A stretch of 64,000 nucleotides of DNA, from positions 744,001 to 808,000 of the forward strand of contig NZ_CP144125.1 in assembly GCF_036429475.1 (NCBI RefSeq). Reading direction: 5' to 3'. Source of the stretch: Halalkalicoccus sp. CGA53. Lineage in GTDB: Archaea; Halobacteriota; Halobacteria; Halobacteriales; Halalkalicoccaceae. A model generated the notes under the pieces. That model searched no databases and had not been told where the DNA came from. It was given only the letters and a program-made list of their open reading frames with translations. Below, piece by piece: positions 1 to 8,563 of the stretch. The stretch's first letter is position 1. The number at the start of each line of letters is the position of its first letter. A program made the position numbers and the translations under genes.

Positions 1-8
1 CGCGCACC

Positions 9-1394
9 TCAGCCGAACGGCCCCTTGCCCATCCCGCCGGCACCGCCACCGCCGCCCATCTGCTTCATCATCCGCTCCATGTCCATCCCGCCCTGGCCCA
101 TCCCCTGGAACTGCTTGAGCGTCCGCTCCATCATCTTGTGCTGGGTCAGGAGTTCGCGCACCAGCTCCTCGTCGGTGCCCGAGCCGCGTGCGATCCGGCG
201 GACCTGGCTCTGACCGATCGAACGGGGGTTCTCCAGCTCCTCCTCGGTCATCGAGTCCATGACGAACTCGAAGCGGGTCATCCGTTCCTGGGTGACGTCC
301 ATCGCGTCGTCCGGGAGCTGGTCCATGATGCCGCCGCCCAGCCCGGGGATCATGTCGAGCACCTGATCGAGCGGCCCCATCCGGTTCATCGCCTGCATTT
401 GGTGGCGCATGTCGTTCAGCGTGAAGCTCCCGGAGAGGAGGTCCTCGGGATCCCAGTCGTCCTCCTCCTCGGTCTCGACCATCGCCCGCTCGACGCGCTC
501 GGCGAGCTGTTTCAGGTCGCCCATCCCCAGGAGTCTGGACATGAAGCCGTTGGGCTCGAACCGCTCGACGTCCTGGACCTCCTCGCCGGTCCCGAGGAAG
601 GCGATCGACGCGCCGGTTTCGTTCGCCGCGGTGAGCGCCCCGCCACCTTTCGCCGTCCCGTCGAGTTTGGTGATGACGACGCCGTCGATGCCGATCGACT
701 CGTCGAACTGTCGGGCCTGGTCCTTCGCGCCCTGTCCGATCGCCGCGTCGAGCACGAGCAGGTTTGTGTCCGGGTCGACCACCCGCTCGATCTCCTCGAT
801 CTCGTCGATTAGGTCCTCCTCGAGCGCGTGTCGACCCGCCGTGTCGACGATGTGGACGTCCGCCTCGGCGGTCTCCTCGAGCCCCCTGCGTGCGATCTCG
901 ACCGGATCGTCACCGTCGGGGTCGCCGTAGAACTCGACCTCGGCGCGCTCACACATCTGTTTCGCCTGGTCGTAGGCGCCCGGGCGGAACGTGTCGGTCT
1001 GGATCACGGCGGGGCGAAGTCCTTTCGTCGAGAACCACCAGGCCATCTTCGCCGCGCTCGTCGTCTTCCCCGAGCCCTGCAGCCCAGCGAGCAGGATCGT
1101 CTGCTCCTCTAGCGGGAGGTCGGTGCTCTCGCCGATCAGGTCGACGAGTTCCTCGTAGACGATCCGGAGGACGTGATCCCGGGCGGTCGTCCCCGCCGGG
1201 GGTTCCTCCTCGAGAGCGCGGGTCTTGATCGAGTCCGACAGCTCCATCACGAGCGAGACGTCGACGTCGGCCGCCAACAGCGAGCGCTGGATCTCCTTTA
1301 CGATCTCGGCGACGTCCTCCTCGCTGAGCCGGGACTTCCCGCGGAGCCGATCGAGCGTTCCCCTGAGTGAGCTTCCGAGGTCGTCGAGTACCAT
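9..1394 (-). CDS. srp54: Signal recognition particle 54 kDa protein
   Basis: GTPase subunit of the signal recognition particle. It binds signal peptides and, with 7S RNA, delivers ribosome-nascent chain complexes to FtsY at the membrane. At 461 aa it has the usual archaeal length. An N domain (about 1-95) precedes the G domain, with P-loop [11 protein letters not shown] near 104, [15 protein letters not shown] and [11 protein letters not shown]. The C-terminal M domain is rich in Met and ends in a Gly/Met-rich tail. The start is the ATG at 1394, divergent from the methyltransferase at 1474. FtsY is on the same strand but 13.5 kb away. No 7S RNA gene was seen in the window. Confidence 0.97.
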   Translation of the reverse strand: MVLDDLGSSLRGTLDRLRGKSRLSEEDVAEIVKEIQRSLLAADVDVSLVMELSDSIKTRALEEEPPAGTTARDHVLRIVYEELVDLIGESTDLPLEEQTILLAGLQGSGKTTSAAKMAWWFSTKGLRPAVIQTDTFRPGAYDQAKQMCERAEVEFYGDPDGDDPVEIARRGLEETAEADVHIVDTAGRHALEEDLIDEIEEIERVVDPDTNLLVLDAAIGQGAKDQARQFDESIGIDGVVITKLDGTAKGGGALTAANETGASIAFLGTGEEVQDVERFEPNGFMSRLLGMGDLKQLAERVERAMVETEEEDDWDPEDLLSGSFTLNDMRHQMQAMNRMGPLDQVLDMIPGLGGGIMDQLPDDAMDVTQERMTRFEFVMDSMTEEELENPRSIGQSQVRRIARGSGTDEELVRELLTQHKMMERTLKQFQGMGQGGMDMERMMKQMGGGGGAGGMGKGPFG

Positions 1395-1473
1395 TTGCTC
1401 GGGCTATGCGACCCGGTCGGGTAAGCCTTTCTCGCTCCCGAACGCTCATACCCGATCGTGTCGTGTGGTAGCT

Positions 1474-2073
1474 ATGGTCGAGTTTCGGAACACCGAAGAG
1501 CCCGACGCCGACTGGTGGTCGGTGGTCTGGCCCGACCCCGGCGAGACCCTGCGGACGCTCGGAACCGACGGGCGTGCCTCGTTCCTCGACCTCTGCTGTG
1601 GCACGGGCCGGTTCACGCTCGCTGCGCCCGCGCTCGTCGACGGCCCAGTCTACGCCTACGACCTCGATCCGAACGCGCTCGAGGTGCTCTCGGAGCGGGC
1701 GGCAGACGAGAGGATAGAGATCGAGACGATCGAAGGCGACGCGATGGCCGTCTCCGAACTCGTAGAGCCGGTGGAGTACGTCCTCTTCGCGAACACGCTC
1801 CACGGCGTCCCCGAGAAGACGCTGCTCGCCGAACGGGTCCGCGAGGCGATCGTGCCGGGGGGTCGGTTCGTCGTGATCAACTGGATCGCCGCGAGCCCGG
1901 AGGAGACGCCGGTCCTCGGCGAGCCGCGAGGCCCGCCCGAGGAGCTCCGGATGACCCCGGCCGAGACGGTCGCGGCGGTCGAGCCCGCGGGATTCGAGGC
2001 CACGGAGACCGTCTCGGTATCGCCACACCACTACGCGGTCGTCTTCGAGCGGACGACTCCATCGGAACTATGA
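1474..2073 (+). CDS. Class I SAM-dependent methyltransferase
   Basis: Small methyltransferase of 199 aa. Motif I is FLDLCCGTGRFTLA near residue 35, followed by an acidic strand end (YAYDLDPNALE) that should bind the SAM ribose, and EGDAMAV. The second half has the hydrophobic strands and the GGRFVVINW segment of the Rossmann-like fold. The frame stays open upstream, but the ATG at 1474 lies just before the conserved region and gives a normal N-terminus. It is divergent from srp54. The substrate cannot be told from sequence; similar small haloarchaeal proteins are annotated only as class I methyltransferases. Confidence 0.8.
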   Translation: MVEFRNTEEPDADWWSVVWPDPGETLRTLGTDGRASFLDLCCGTGRFTLAAPALVDGPVYAYDLDPNALEVLSERAADERIEIETIEGDAMAVSELVEPVEYVLFANTLHGVPEKTLLAERVREAIVPGGRFVVINWIAASPEETPVLGEPRGPPEELRMTPAETVAAVEPAGFEATETVSVSPHHYAVVFERTTPSEL

Positions 2074-2211
2074 TCGGTGGATACGTTCCAGTCGGCGTGC
2101 CGAACAGAGCGCGCGAGTGCACCACTACTCCGTATTCGAGCGGAACAGCCTCTACCTCCGTCAACGTGACGAGCTATGAACACCTCGGGCCCTCGAACGG
2201 CGACGCCCCTG

Positions 2212-2574
2212 TTACTGCGCGTTTCTGGCTTCTTCGACTTTCGCTTCCAGAAGTTGCTCTAACTCTGTAGTCGGTACCGTTTGGTCGTATCTGATCTGTA
2301 TGGTCTCCTTCCCGGTTTTGTACCCGTTTTCTTCGAGCATTTCGCGGTCTTCACTCCGAAGCGCGTCTGCGCCGATGCCGAAAGTAGCGTGGTTCTTGAA
2401 TGCGCTAAACCCGACGTGAGTGCCGTGAAATGTATAGAACGGAACGTTGTAGCTTATTCCTTCCTCCGCTTCTGGAACAGTCGAGTTGATCATCTCGCGG
2501 AGTTCTTCGAGCGTCGGACGCGCTCTTTCGTCCGCATTGGCAATGTACGAGTCGACGTCTGTTGGCTTTGACAT
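2212..2574 (-). CDS. DUF1801 (YdhG-like) domain protein
   Basis: 120-aa protein of the DUF1801/YdhG family, whose members include a Bacillus frataxin-like iron chaperone. The family pattern is visible: an N-terminal DVDSYIA helix, LRE-I-PEAEEGISYNVPFY, a central G-FSAFKNHATFGIG block, and a C-terminal KETIQIRYDQTVP segment before a charged helix. It is a stand-alone gene. It is less GC-rich than its neighbours and is flanked by a non-coding stretch, which suggests it could have been acquired. The family assignment is good; the cellular role is not established in archaea. Confidence 0.82.
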   Translation of the reverse strand: MSKPTDVDSYIANADERARPTLEELREMINSTVPEAEEGISYNVPFYTFHGTHVGFSAFKNHATFGIGADALRSEDREMLEENGYKTGKETIQIRYDQTVPTTELEQLLEAKVEEARNAQ

Positions 2575-3021
2575 TCCACCGTCACCGTGGTCCGTCTACG
2601 GGTCACTCCTTCTTAGTGAAATCGCCGAGTCCCAGCGATGACCGTCGTACTCCAGACTACCGGAAATCGACCGACCATCCACACCGGTGACTCGATCAAA
2701 AGCGCCTGTAAGACCGCCACCGACCTGTCGAAATCGAGTCGAAACACCACGAGAGGAGGTGTACACCCAAACCTCGAGGAAGCGATCGCATCCACCCGTT
2801 GGAACGTCTGTAGCTAACGATTCGGTGTATAAACCCTCCGTATCCCGCCCGTGGTTCTTCTCACCTGCGTAGAATTTCGATGGACCGAACTACGATACGG
2901 AGGATTCGACCGCACGCGGATCCCGACGACGGCTCGGAGGGCGATGCGAACCGTCGGAGCACTCCAGGACCGATGCATACCGAGAACCCGTTACCGCGGC
3001 AGGTCGCGGCTTCGATTCGAT
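2575..3021. other. Intergenic region without a recognisable gene
   Basis: About 450 bp between the starts of the DUF1801 gene and the end of the F420-type gene. Short open frames exist on both strands but none has a start signal, codon pattern or similarity I recognise. No tRNA or long repeat is visible. A TATA-like GTATAAACC near 2827 has no convincing gene below it. Confidence 0.5.
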
Positions 3022-4629
3022 CTACCCGTCGCTCTCGTGCGGGTTCAGCAGGGTACCGTAGTTCTCGGCGTGCTCGGTGTACTCGATAAAGCGTGGCGCG
3101 TCGGGGTCGAACGGCCGCTGTAGCGACTCGAACGCCTTCTTCTTGTCCCAGCCTTGGAGCTTCCCGACCGCCGAGCGGTCCTCCAGGTCGTGGTAGTCGA
3201 GGTCGGGCTCGGTGAGCTCCCACGCCTCCAGTCCCTTCTCGCTCCGGACGATCACGCTCGAGTACTCGTCGCTCGATCCGACCGAGCCGACGGTGAGGTC
3301 GGCACAGTAGCCCGTGAAGTCCGCACACTCGTCACAGCCCTTCAGCGCGGCGTCGTGGAAGTGCTCGACGTCCTCCTCGAGGAGCAGTTCTCCCTCCCTG
3401 TCCTCGACCATCATCTTCCCGTGGAGGACGTCCATCTTCCCGATCTCGTCCGTACCGATCCCCCGCTTCTCCTCGAGTTGCTCCCCGATGAGCCTGTAGT
3501 AGTTGAAGTTCTTCGTACACATCAGCGCGATCGTGTACTCGATCGCACGGACCCCCTCTTCCTGGGAGCCGTACTCCCACTCGAAGTCCTGGAGCGCGCG
3601 GATCCCCTCGATCTCACACGGCGTGCCGACGACCGCGAGGCTCGCCTCCTCGATCGGTACGTCGAGCTTCTCCTCGTACCGCGAGAGGTCGAGGTGACCG
3701 AGCGCCATCGTCTGGTTGTAGATGGTCCCGGTGTTCTCGATCAGCTCCTCCTCGCTCGTCGCGAGGAACGCCTCGGCCTTCCAGGGCTCCTCGTCGCTCT
3801 CGGTCGCGATCAGCGCGCCGTCGATCTCGCCTTCCTCGAGCAGCCGGAGCAGGATCGCCGTGACGACGCCGCCGTCCTGTGAGCCCTCGCGCCAGCCCTC
3901 TCTCGTCCGCGCGGAGAACTCGGTGATCGGGTCGCCCGCGCCCTTCACGTTGTCCTCGCCGCCGGTGATCTTCCACTGTCGCTCGTAGCGCAGCCCGCCT
4001 CGGGGACAGAAGTCCCAGCAGAGCGAGCAGCCGGTGCACATCTTCACTAATTTGGGGAGATCGTCCTCGCCGATCCCGATCGAGTCGGAGGGACAGGCGG
4101 CGACGCAGGTGCCACACTGGATGCAGCGGCCGTCGTCGATCACCGCCTCCGCCAGCTCGAAGAACCAGGTCTTCTCCGCCGGTGTCTCGATCCCGTTCAT
4201 CTCCGAGCGGATCGCGTGCGTCGGCGTGTCGAGGTCGACACCATCCGGAACCCCGACGCGCTCGGTCGGATCCGCCTCGGGATCGTCGACGTCCTGGCTG
4301 ACGCCCGCCGCGGGCGGCGTGAACTCGATCCCGCCGAGCGAACCGTCCGAACCGACGTTCACGGGCGCGCTGCCCGCCCCGTCGGTGGCGACGCGCTCCG
4401 GGCTCGATCGTTCGCCACAGCTACAGCTGCCCGACTCACACGTTCCGCCACCGGAGCCGGGTGAACCGGACGGGCCGGCCGCACCGCCCGGGTCGGGTAC
4501 GTGCGGAACCGCTTCGGGTCGCGTTCTCCCGCTCTCCTCGACGAGCTCCGGCGCGACGTCCGCCGGCGCCTCGGCTCCATCTCCCTCGCCGCGCTCGCGC
4601 CGATCGTCGCCGCGCCCGTCAGTCCCCAT
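3022..4629 (-). CDS. F420 hydrogenase/dehydrogenase beta-subunit (FrhB-like) iron-sulfur protein
   Basis: 535-aa protein. Residues 1-150 form a low-complexity acidic N-terminus with a small Cys cluster (Cys64, 69, 71). Two ferredoxin-type [4Fe-4S] motifs follow: CIQCGTCVAACP at 169-180 and CTGCSLCWDFCP at 198-209. The rest is the FrhB/FpoF-type F420 and flavin-binding domain (for example VVGTPCEIEGIRAL and the GCDECADFTGYCADLTVG segment). This family passes electrons between F420H2 and iron-sulfur clusters. Its ATG at 4629 lies inside the end of the upstream siroheme reductase gene (stop 4619-4621), so the two are almost certainly co-translated. The inferred role is to feed electrons to that reductase. 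Confidence 0.88.
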   Translation of the reverse strand: MGTDGRGDDRRERGEGDGAEAPADVAPELVEESGRTRPEAVPHVPDPGGAAGPSGSPGSGGGTCESGSCSCGERSSPERVATDGAGSAPVNVGSDGSLGGIEFTPPAAGVSQDVDDPEADPTERVGVPDGVDLDTPTHAIRSEMNGIETPAEKTWFFELAEAVIDDGRCIQCGTCVAACPSDSIGIGEDDLPKLVKMCTGCSLCWDFCPRGGLRYERQWKITGGEDNVKGAGDPITEFSARTREGWREGSQDGGVVTAILLRLLEEGEIDGALIATESDEEPWKAEAFLATSEEELIENTGTIYNQTMALGHLDLSRYEEKLDVPIEEASLAVVGTPCEIEGIRALQDFEWEYGSQEEGVRAIEYTIALMCTKNFNYYRLIGEQLEEKRGIGTDEIGKMDVLHGKMMVEDREGELLLEEDVEHFHDAALKGCDECADFTGYCADLTVGSVGSSDEYSSVIVRSEKGLEAWELTEPDLDYHDLEDRSAVGKLQGWDKKKAFESLQRPFDPDAPRFIEYTEHAENYGTLLNPHESDG

Positions 4630-6466
4630 GAGCGACACCCCCGGAGACGTTCGCGTCCGCCCCGCGCGCGATCGTCCGCAGCCGGTCGTTCTCGACCCGG
4701 CGACACCACTCGTAGAAGCGCTCGTTTTCTCCCCGCTCCTCGGCGTAGATCCCGAACAGCGCTTCGAGGGCGGGAACGACCGCGTCGGCCGGCACGGCGG
4801 TCTCGACCCAGTCGAGGAACTCGTTGTCGAGTCCGAGGCTGCCGCCCAGCCCGAGGTCGACCCCCTCGACGATGTCGTCGCCGGCCGCTCGTCCCGTCTC
4901 CGCCGCGCCGCCGTCTTCCGCACCTGCCTCGGGCGATCGCGACGCCTCGGACTCCCCGGCGAGCACCTTCACCGTCTCCCCGCGGAAGCCGACGTCGGCG
5001 ATCTGGGGCTGCGCGCAGGAGGCCGAACAGCCCGAGAGGTGCACTCTCACGACGTCGATCTCCTCCGGGAGGTCGATCGCCTCGTCGAGTCGCTCGGCCC
5101 ACCGCCTGATCCGCCGCTTCGTCTCGATGATCCCGTAGTTGCAGAACTCGCTTCCCGTACAGCCGACCGCCCCACGGGTGAACGGCCCCGGATCGGGGCT
5201 GTACGCCGCGGCGAACGGCTCGGCGAGTAAGTCCTCGACGTCGTCCTCGGGGACGTGCGTGATCAGGAAGTTCTGGTCCGTCGCGAGCCGGACCGTCGTC
5301 TCTTCGGTCCCGTACCGGCGGGCCGCCTCGGCCGCCTCGACGAACTCCTCGCCACCCATCCGACCGGCGACGACGTTGAATCCGATATACGTCAGCCTCT
5401 CCTCGCGCTGGTCGTGGACGCCGACGTGGTCTCCCCGGTAGCCCTCGGTGAGGCCAGTTCCCCGGGTCGGCAGGTCGACCGTACAGCGGTCGCGAACCGC
5501 TTCCTCGAACCGGTCGGGTCCCATCTGTTCGACGAGGTAGCGCATCCGGCAGAGCCCGCGGTTGGTCCGCTCGCCGAGCTCCTTGAACGTCTGGGCGACA
5601 GCCCTGGTGAACTCGACTGCGTCCTCCGGACGGACGAAGACGTCGAGTTCGGATGCCATCCGTGGCCCGTCGGAGAGCCCGCCGCCGACGCGGGCGTGAA
5701 AGCCGTAGTGGGACTGCCCGTCGATCTCCCTCTCCGCGGGCACCAGGCCGACGTCGTTGATCTGTGACTGTGCGCAGTCCTCCGTACACCCGGTGATCGT
5801 CAGCTTGAACTTCCTCGGTAAGTTCGCGTACTCTCCGTTGCCGGTGAAGAAGTCGCTCACGGCGTCGACGACGGGCTGGGCGTCGAACGCCTCGCGCCCC
5901 GAGAGCCCCGCCGCCGGACAGCCGAGTACGTTCCGGGCGGAGTCGCCACAGCCCTGGATCGTCGTCAGCCCGACCTCGTCGTAGCGCTCCCAGATCTCGG
6001 GGACGTCCTCGAGTTCGATCCAGTGCATCTGGACGTCCTGTCGCGTCGTGATGTCGAGGTAGGCGTCGCCCCAGACGGGGTTCTGAGCCGCCCCACCGTG
6101 CTCGTCGGGCGCGGTCGCGAACTCGCGGGCTACCTCCCCGATGGTGGTCGCCTGCTCGGGCGTGAGGTGGCCGCCAGGGACCTTCGTCCGGAGCATGAAG
6201 TAGTCGTCGTGGGTGCCGTGGGCGTACATCCCCGCCCACTTGAAGCGCTCCCAGGCGCCGCCGCCCTCGCGCGCCTCGAGCTCCTCGAAACTCAGCCCCT
6301 CCTCGGCGTACCGCTCGACGTCCTCGACCAGGTCGAGCGGGTGTTTCTCGCGCTTGTACCGCTCGACCGGGTTCACCGTTCGGCCCTCCCTCCGTCGGAG
6401 CCGGTCGATCGTTTCACTGAAACCTTCTCGGGGACGTGAGACTCGGTGACGCTTCGCATTGACCAC
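4619..6466 (-). CDS. Siroheme nitrite/sulfite reductase
   Basis: 615-aa siroheme and [4Fe-4S] reductase that should carry out the six-electron reduction of nitrite to ammonia or sulfite to sulfide in the cytoplasm. Two ferredoxin-like/siroheme half-domain repeats are seen. The cofactor-binding cysteines are CTGSEFC (436-442, C-x5-C) and CSASC (480-484, C-x3-C). The first half has the degenerate GCGDSARNVLGC and GCTEDCAQ pair. An acidic low-complexity insert lies at about 498-530. Haloarchaeal homologues are usually called ferredoxin-nitrite reductases, but no nitrate reductase or nitrate transporter gene is nearby, so the substrate is open. The downstream FrhB-like gene overlaps it by 11 nt. 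Confidence 0.88.
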   Translation of the reverse strand: MVNAKRHRVSRPREGFSETIDRLRRREGRTVNPVERYKREKHPLDLVEDVERYAEEGLSFEELEAREGGGAWERFKWAGMYAHGTHDDYFMLRTKVPGGHLTPEQATTIGEVAREFATAPDEHGGAAQNPVWGDAYLDITTRQDVQMHWIELEDVPEIWERYDEVGLTTIQGCGDSARNVLGCPAAGLSGREAFDAQPVVDAVSDFFTGNGEYANLPRKFKLTITGCTEDCAQSQINDVGLVPAEREIDGQSHYGFHARVGGGLSDGPRMASELDVFVRPEDAVEFTRAVAQTFKELGERTNRGLCRMRYLVEQMGPDRFEEAVRDRCTVDLPTRGTGLTEGYRGDHVGVHDQREERLTYIGFNVVAGRMGGEEFVEAAEAARRYGTEETTVRLATDQNFLITHVPEDDVEDLLAEPFAAAYSPDPGPFTRGAVGCTGSEFCNYGIIETKRRIRRWAERLDEAIDLPEEIDVVRVHLSGCSASCAQPQIADVGFRGETVKVLAGESEASRSPEAGAEDGGAAETGRAAGDDIVEGVDLGLGGSLGLDNEFLDWVETAVPADAVVPALEALFGIYAEERGENERFYEWCRRVENDRLRTIARGADANVSGGVAHGD

Positions 6467-6707
6467 CGCAGGAGACGGACGGTAAAGACCGACAGCCTCC
6501 CGGCGAACCCTGTCGGTGCGACCCGTTCCCGGCGAATTTCTCGCCGGTCTACGACGCTCGCCCGGCCGAGACGGGGGGCGTCACGGACCGTCGGAGCGGG
6601 ATCGACGCCGCGTCCGTGGAGATCCAGCAATCTCTGCCTCTATCGTGGTCCTCGTGTCGGCTCCGCGCGGTGGAGGAGTTTTTCCATCCCGCGTGCGACC
6701 GGGTCGT

Positions 6708-7256
6708 ATGGAGCGACTGCGACGGACGCTGCGAGAGGCGCCCGTGATCGACCGTGGCGAGTACCAGTACTTCGTCCACCCGGTCACCGACTGCTACCCG
6801 CAGGTCGATGCGGAGTTACTGCGCGAGATCGCCGCGGAGATCGCCGAGAGAGTCGACCTCTCGGGGGTCGACAAGCTCCTCACCGCGGAGGCGATGGGCA
6901 TCCACCACGCGACGGCGCTCACCCTCGAGACCGAGATCCCGTTCGTCTGCGCGCGAAAGCGCTCCTACGGGTTCGAGGACGAGGTGGCGGTCCACCAGAC
7001 GACCGCCTACGCCGAGGACGAGCTCTACCTGAACGGGGTCGACCCGGGCGACCGGCTGCTCCTCGTCGACGACGTCGTCTCCTCGGGCGGGACCCTGCGA
7101 GCGCTCTGTGACGCCGCAGCGGAGGCGGGCGGCGAACCGGTCGGCGCGGTCGCCGTGATCCGCCGAGCCGGCGGCGAGAGCGTCGACCTCCCGGTCGGGG
7201 TGACGAGCCTCGTCGAGGTCGACGTGGTGGACGGCTCGGTCGTGATCCTCGACTGA
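6708..7256 (+). CDS. hpt: Hypoxanthine/guanine phosphoribosyltransferase family protein
   Basis: 182-aa purine salvage type phosphoribosyltransferase of the archaeal HGPRTase group. Landmarks are LLTAEAMGIHHATALTLE near 60, the VCARKRSYG segment, and the PRPP-binding loop LLVDDVVSSGGTLRAL near 120. Length and motif order match the archaeal family. The frame extends upstream, but the ATG at 6708 gives the conserved N-terminus (MERLRRTLREAP). It is divergent from the siroheme reductase gene. Some haloarchaeal members are annotated as HGPRTase-like because purine specificity is unproven. Confidence 0.87.
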   Translation: MERLRRTLREAPVIDRGEYQYFVHPVTDCYPQVDAELLREIAAEIAERVDLSGVDKLLTAEAMGIHHATALTLETEIPFVCARKRSYGFEDEVAVHQTTAYAEDELYLNGVDPGDRLLLVDDVVSSGGTLRALCDAAAEAGGEPVGAVAVIRRAGGESVDLPVGVTSLVEVDVVDGSVVILD

Positions 7257-7338
7257 ACCGGGGGCTACCGCCGACCTCCCGAACCACCGGGTCGAGGAGG
7301 GGTGCGACGAACGTGGACGCGCCTCGCTCTCCACAACC

Positions 7339-7344
7339 CTTATC
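7339..7344 (+). promoter_or_regulatory. TATA-like box of the zinc dehydrogenase gene
   Basis: CTTATC centred about 26 nt upstream of the ATG at 7368. This is the usual haloarchaeal spacing for a leaderless transcript and supports that start over the in-frame upstream codons. Confidence 0.5.
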
Positions 7345-7367
7345 GCGACCACGCGTGCACGTCGGGT

Positions 7368-8471
7368 ATGGCAGCGAGACCCACGGGCAGGCTGGTCTAC
7401 CTGGCGTCGCCGGAGCAGCTCGAGATGAAGGAGTACGAGGTCCCGGAGCCCGAACCCGGGGCGCTGATCACCGAGATCGAGCAAGCGAACGTCTGTGGCT
7501 CCGAACTCCACATCTGGCGGGGGCACCACCCGGAGGTCAAAGAGGGTGTCCTCGGCCACGAGGCGCTCTGTCGGGTGAGCGAACTGGGCGAGGGCGTCGA
7601 GACGGACTACGCCGGCGAGCCGATCGAGGAGGGTGACCTGATCGCGCCGGTCTACTACATCACCTGCCAGCGGTGTTCGTCGTGTCTTGAGGGGCAGTTC
7701 AACCTCTGTCAGAACGCGTACCGACACTGGTCGAAACCCCCGGAGGAGCCGCCGCACTTCCACGGGACGTTCTCGACGCACTACTACGTCCACCCGAACC
7801 AGTACTTCTACACGGTCCCCGACGGGGTCGACCCCCGCGTCGCGGCCGGCGCGAACTGCGCGCTCTCGCAGATGCTGTTCGGCCTCGACCGGGTCGGCGT
7901 CGAGTTGGGCGAGACCGTCGTCGTCCAGGGAGCGGGCGGTCTCGGGCTAAACTCGATCGCCATCGCGAAGGAGCGAGGCGCACGGACGATCGCGATCGAG
8001 GGCGTCGACGGCCGGATCGAGCGGGCCCGCGAGTTCGGCGTCGACCACGTGATCGACTTCCGGGAGTACGAGAGCGTCGAGGAGCGCGCGGAACGGGTCA
8101 GGGAACTCACCGACGGGGTCGGCGCGGACGTCGGCGTCGAGGTCGCGGGCGTCCCCGACGCGTTCGCCGAGGGCCCACACCTGCTGCGCGACGGCGGGCG
8201 GTACCTCGAGGTCGGAAACGTCAATCCCGGCTACACGACGGCGTTCGATCCCGGTCAGCTCACGCGGTCGGGGATCGAGATCGTCTCGGCGATCCGGTAC
8301 GACCCGTGGTACCTGAAGCGCGCGCTCGACTTCCTCGCGGAGAACGGCGAGCGCTACCCCTACGAGGACCTCATCGACGCGGAGTTCGACCTCGTCGACG
8401 TCGACGAGGCGCTGGCGCAGTCGGACTCCCGCGAGATCACCCGCGCGGCGTTGCGCCCGCACGCCGACTGA
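7368..8471 (+). CDS. Zinc-binding medium-chain alcohol dehydrogenase-type protein
   Basis: 367-aa medium-chain dehydrogenase. It has a catalytic-zinc region (NVCGSELHIWRGHHPE, then GHEALCRV) and a structural zinc motif C-x2-C-x2-C-x7-C at CQRCSSCLEGQFNLC near 104. The Rossmann nucleotide site is VVVQGAGGLGLNSIAIA near 185, followed by an acidic IAIEG strand end that suggests NAD over NADP. A gap of 92 nt separates it from an aldehyde dehydrogenase on the same strand, so the two may oxidise an alcohol stepwise to an acid. The substrate cannot be read from the sequence. Confidence 0.85.
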   Translation: MAARPTGRLVYLASPEQLEMKEYEVPEPEPGALITEIEQANVCGSELHIWRGHHPEVKEGVLGHEALCRVSELGEGVETDYAGEPIEEGDLIAPVYYITCQRCSSCLEGQFNLCQNAYRHWSKPPEEPPHFHGTFSTHYYVHPNQYFYTVPDGVDPRVAAGANCALSQMLFGLDRVGVELGETVVVQGAGGLGLNSIAIAKERGARTIAIEGVDGRIERAREFGVDHVIDFREYESVEERAERVRELTDGVGADVGVEVAGVPDAFAEGPHLLRDGGRYLEVGNVNPGYTTAFDPGQLTRSGIEIVSAIRYDPWYLKRALDFLAENGERYPYEDLIDAEFDLVDVDEALAQSDSREITRAALRPHAD

Positions 8472-8563
8472 CTCCGGACCGGTCGCGGTTCGGTCCGGTT
8501 CAGGTGGTGAGATTCGCTCCGGGAGAAGAGTTAACCGAGGCCCACGCCGACCTTCGGGAACTC

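Noticed and set aside
2575-3021. Small plus- and minus-strand frames of 60-90 codons
   Set aside because: None has a promoter, ribosome-binding site, conserved motif or coherent codon bias.
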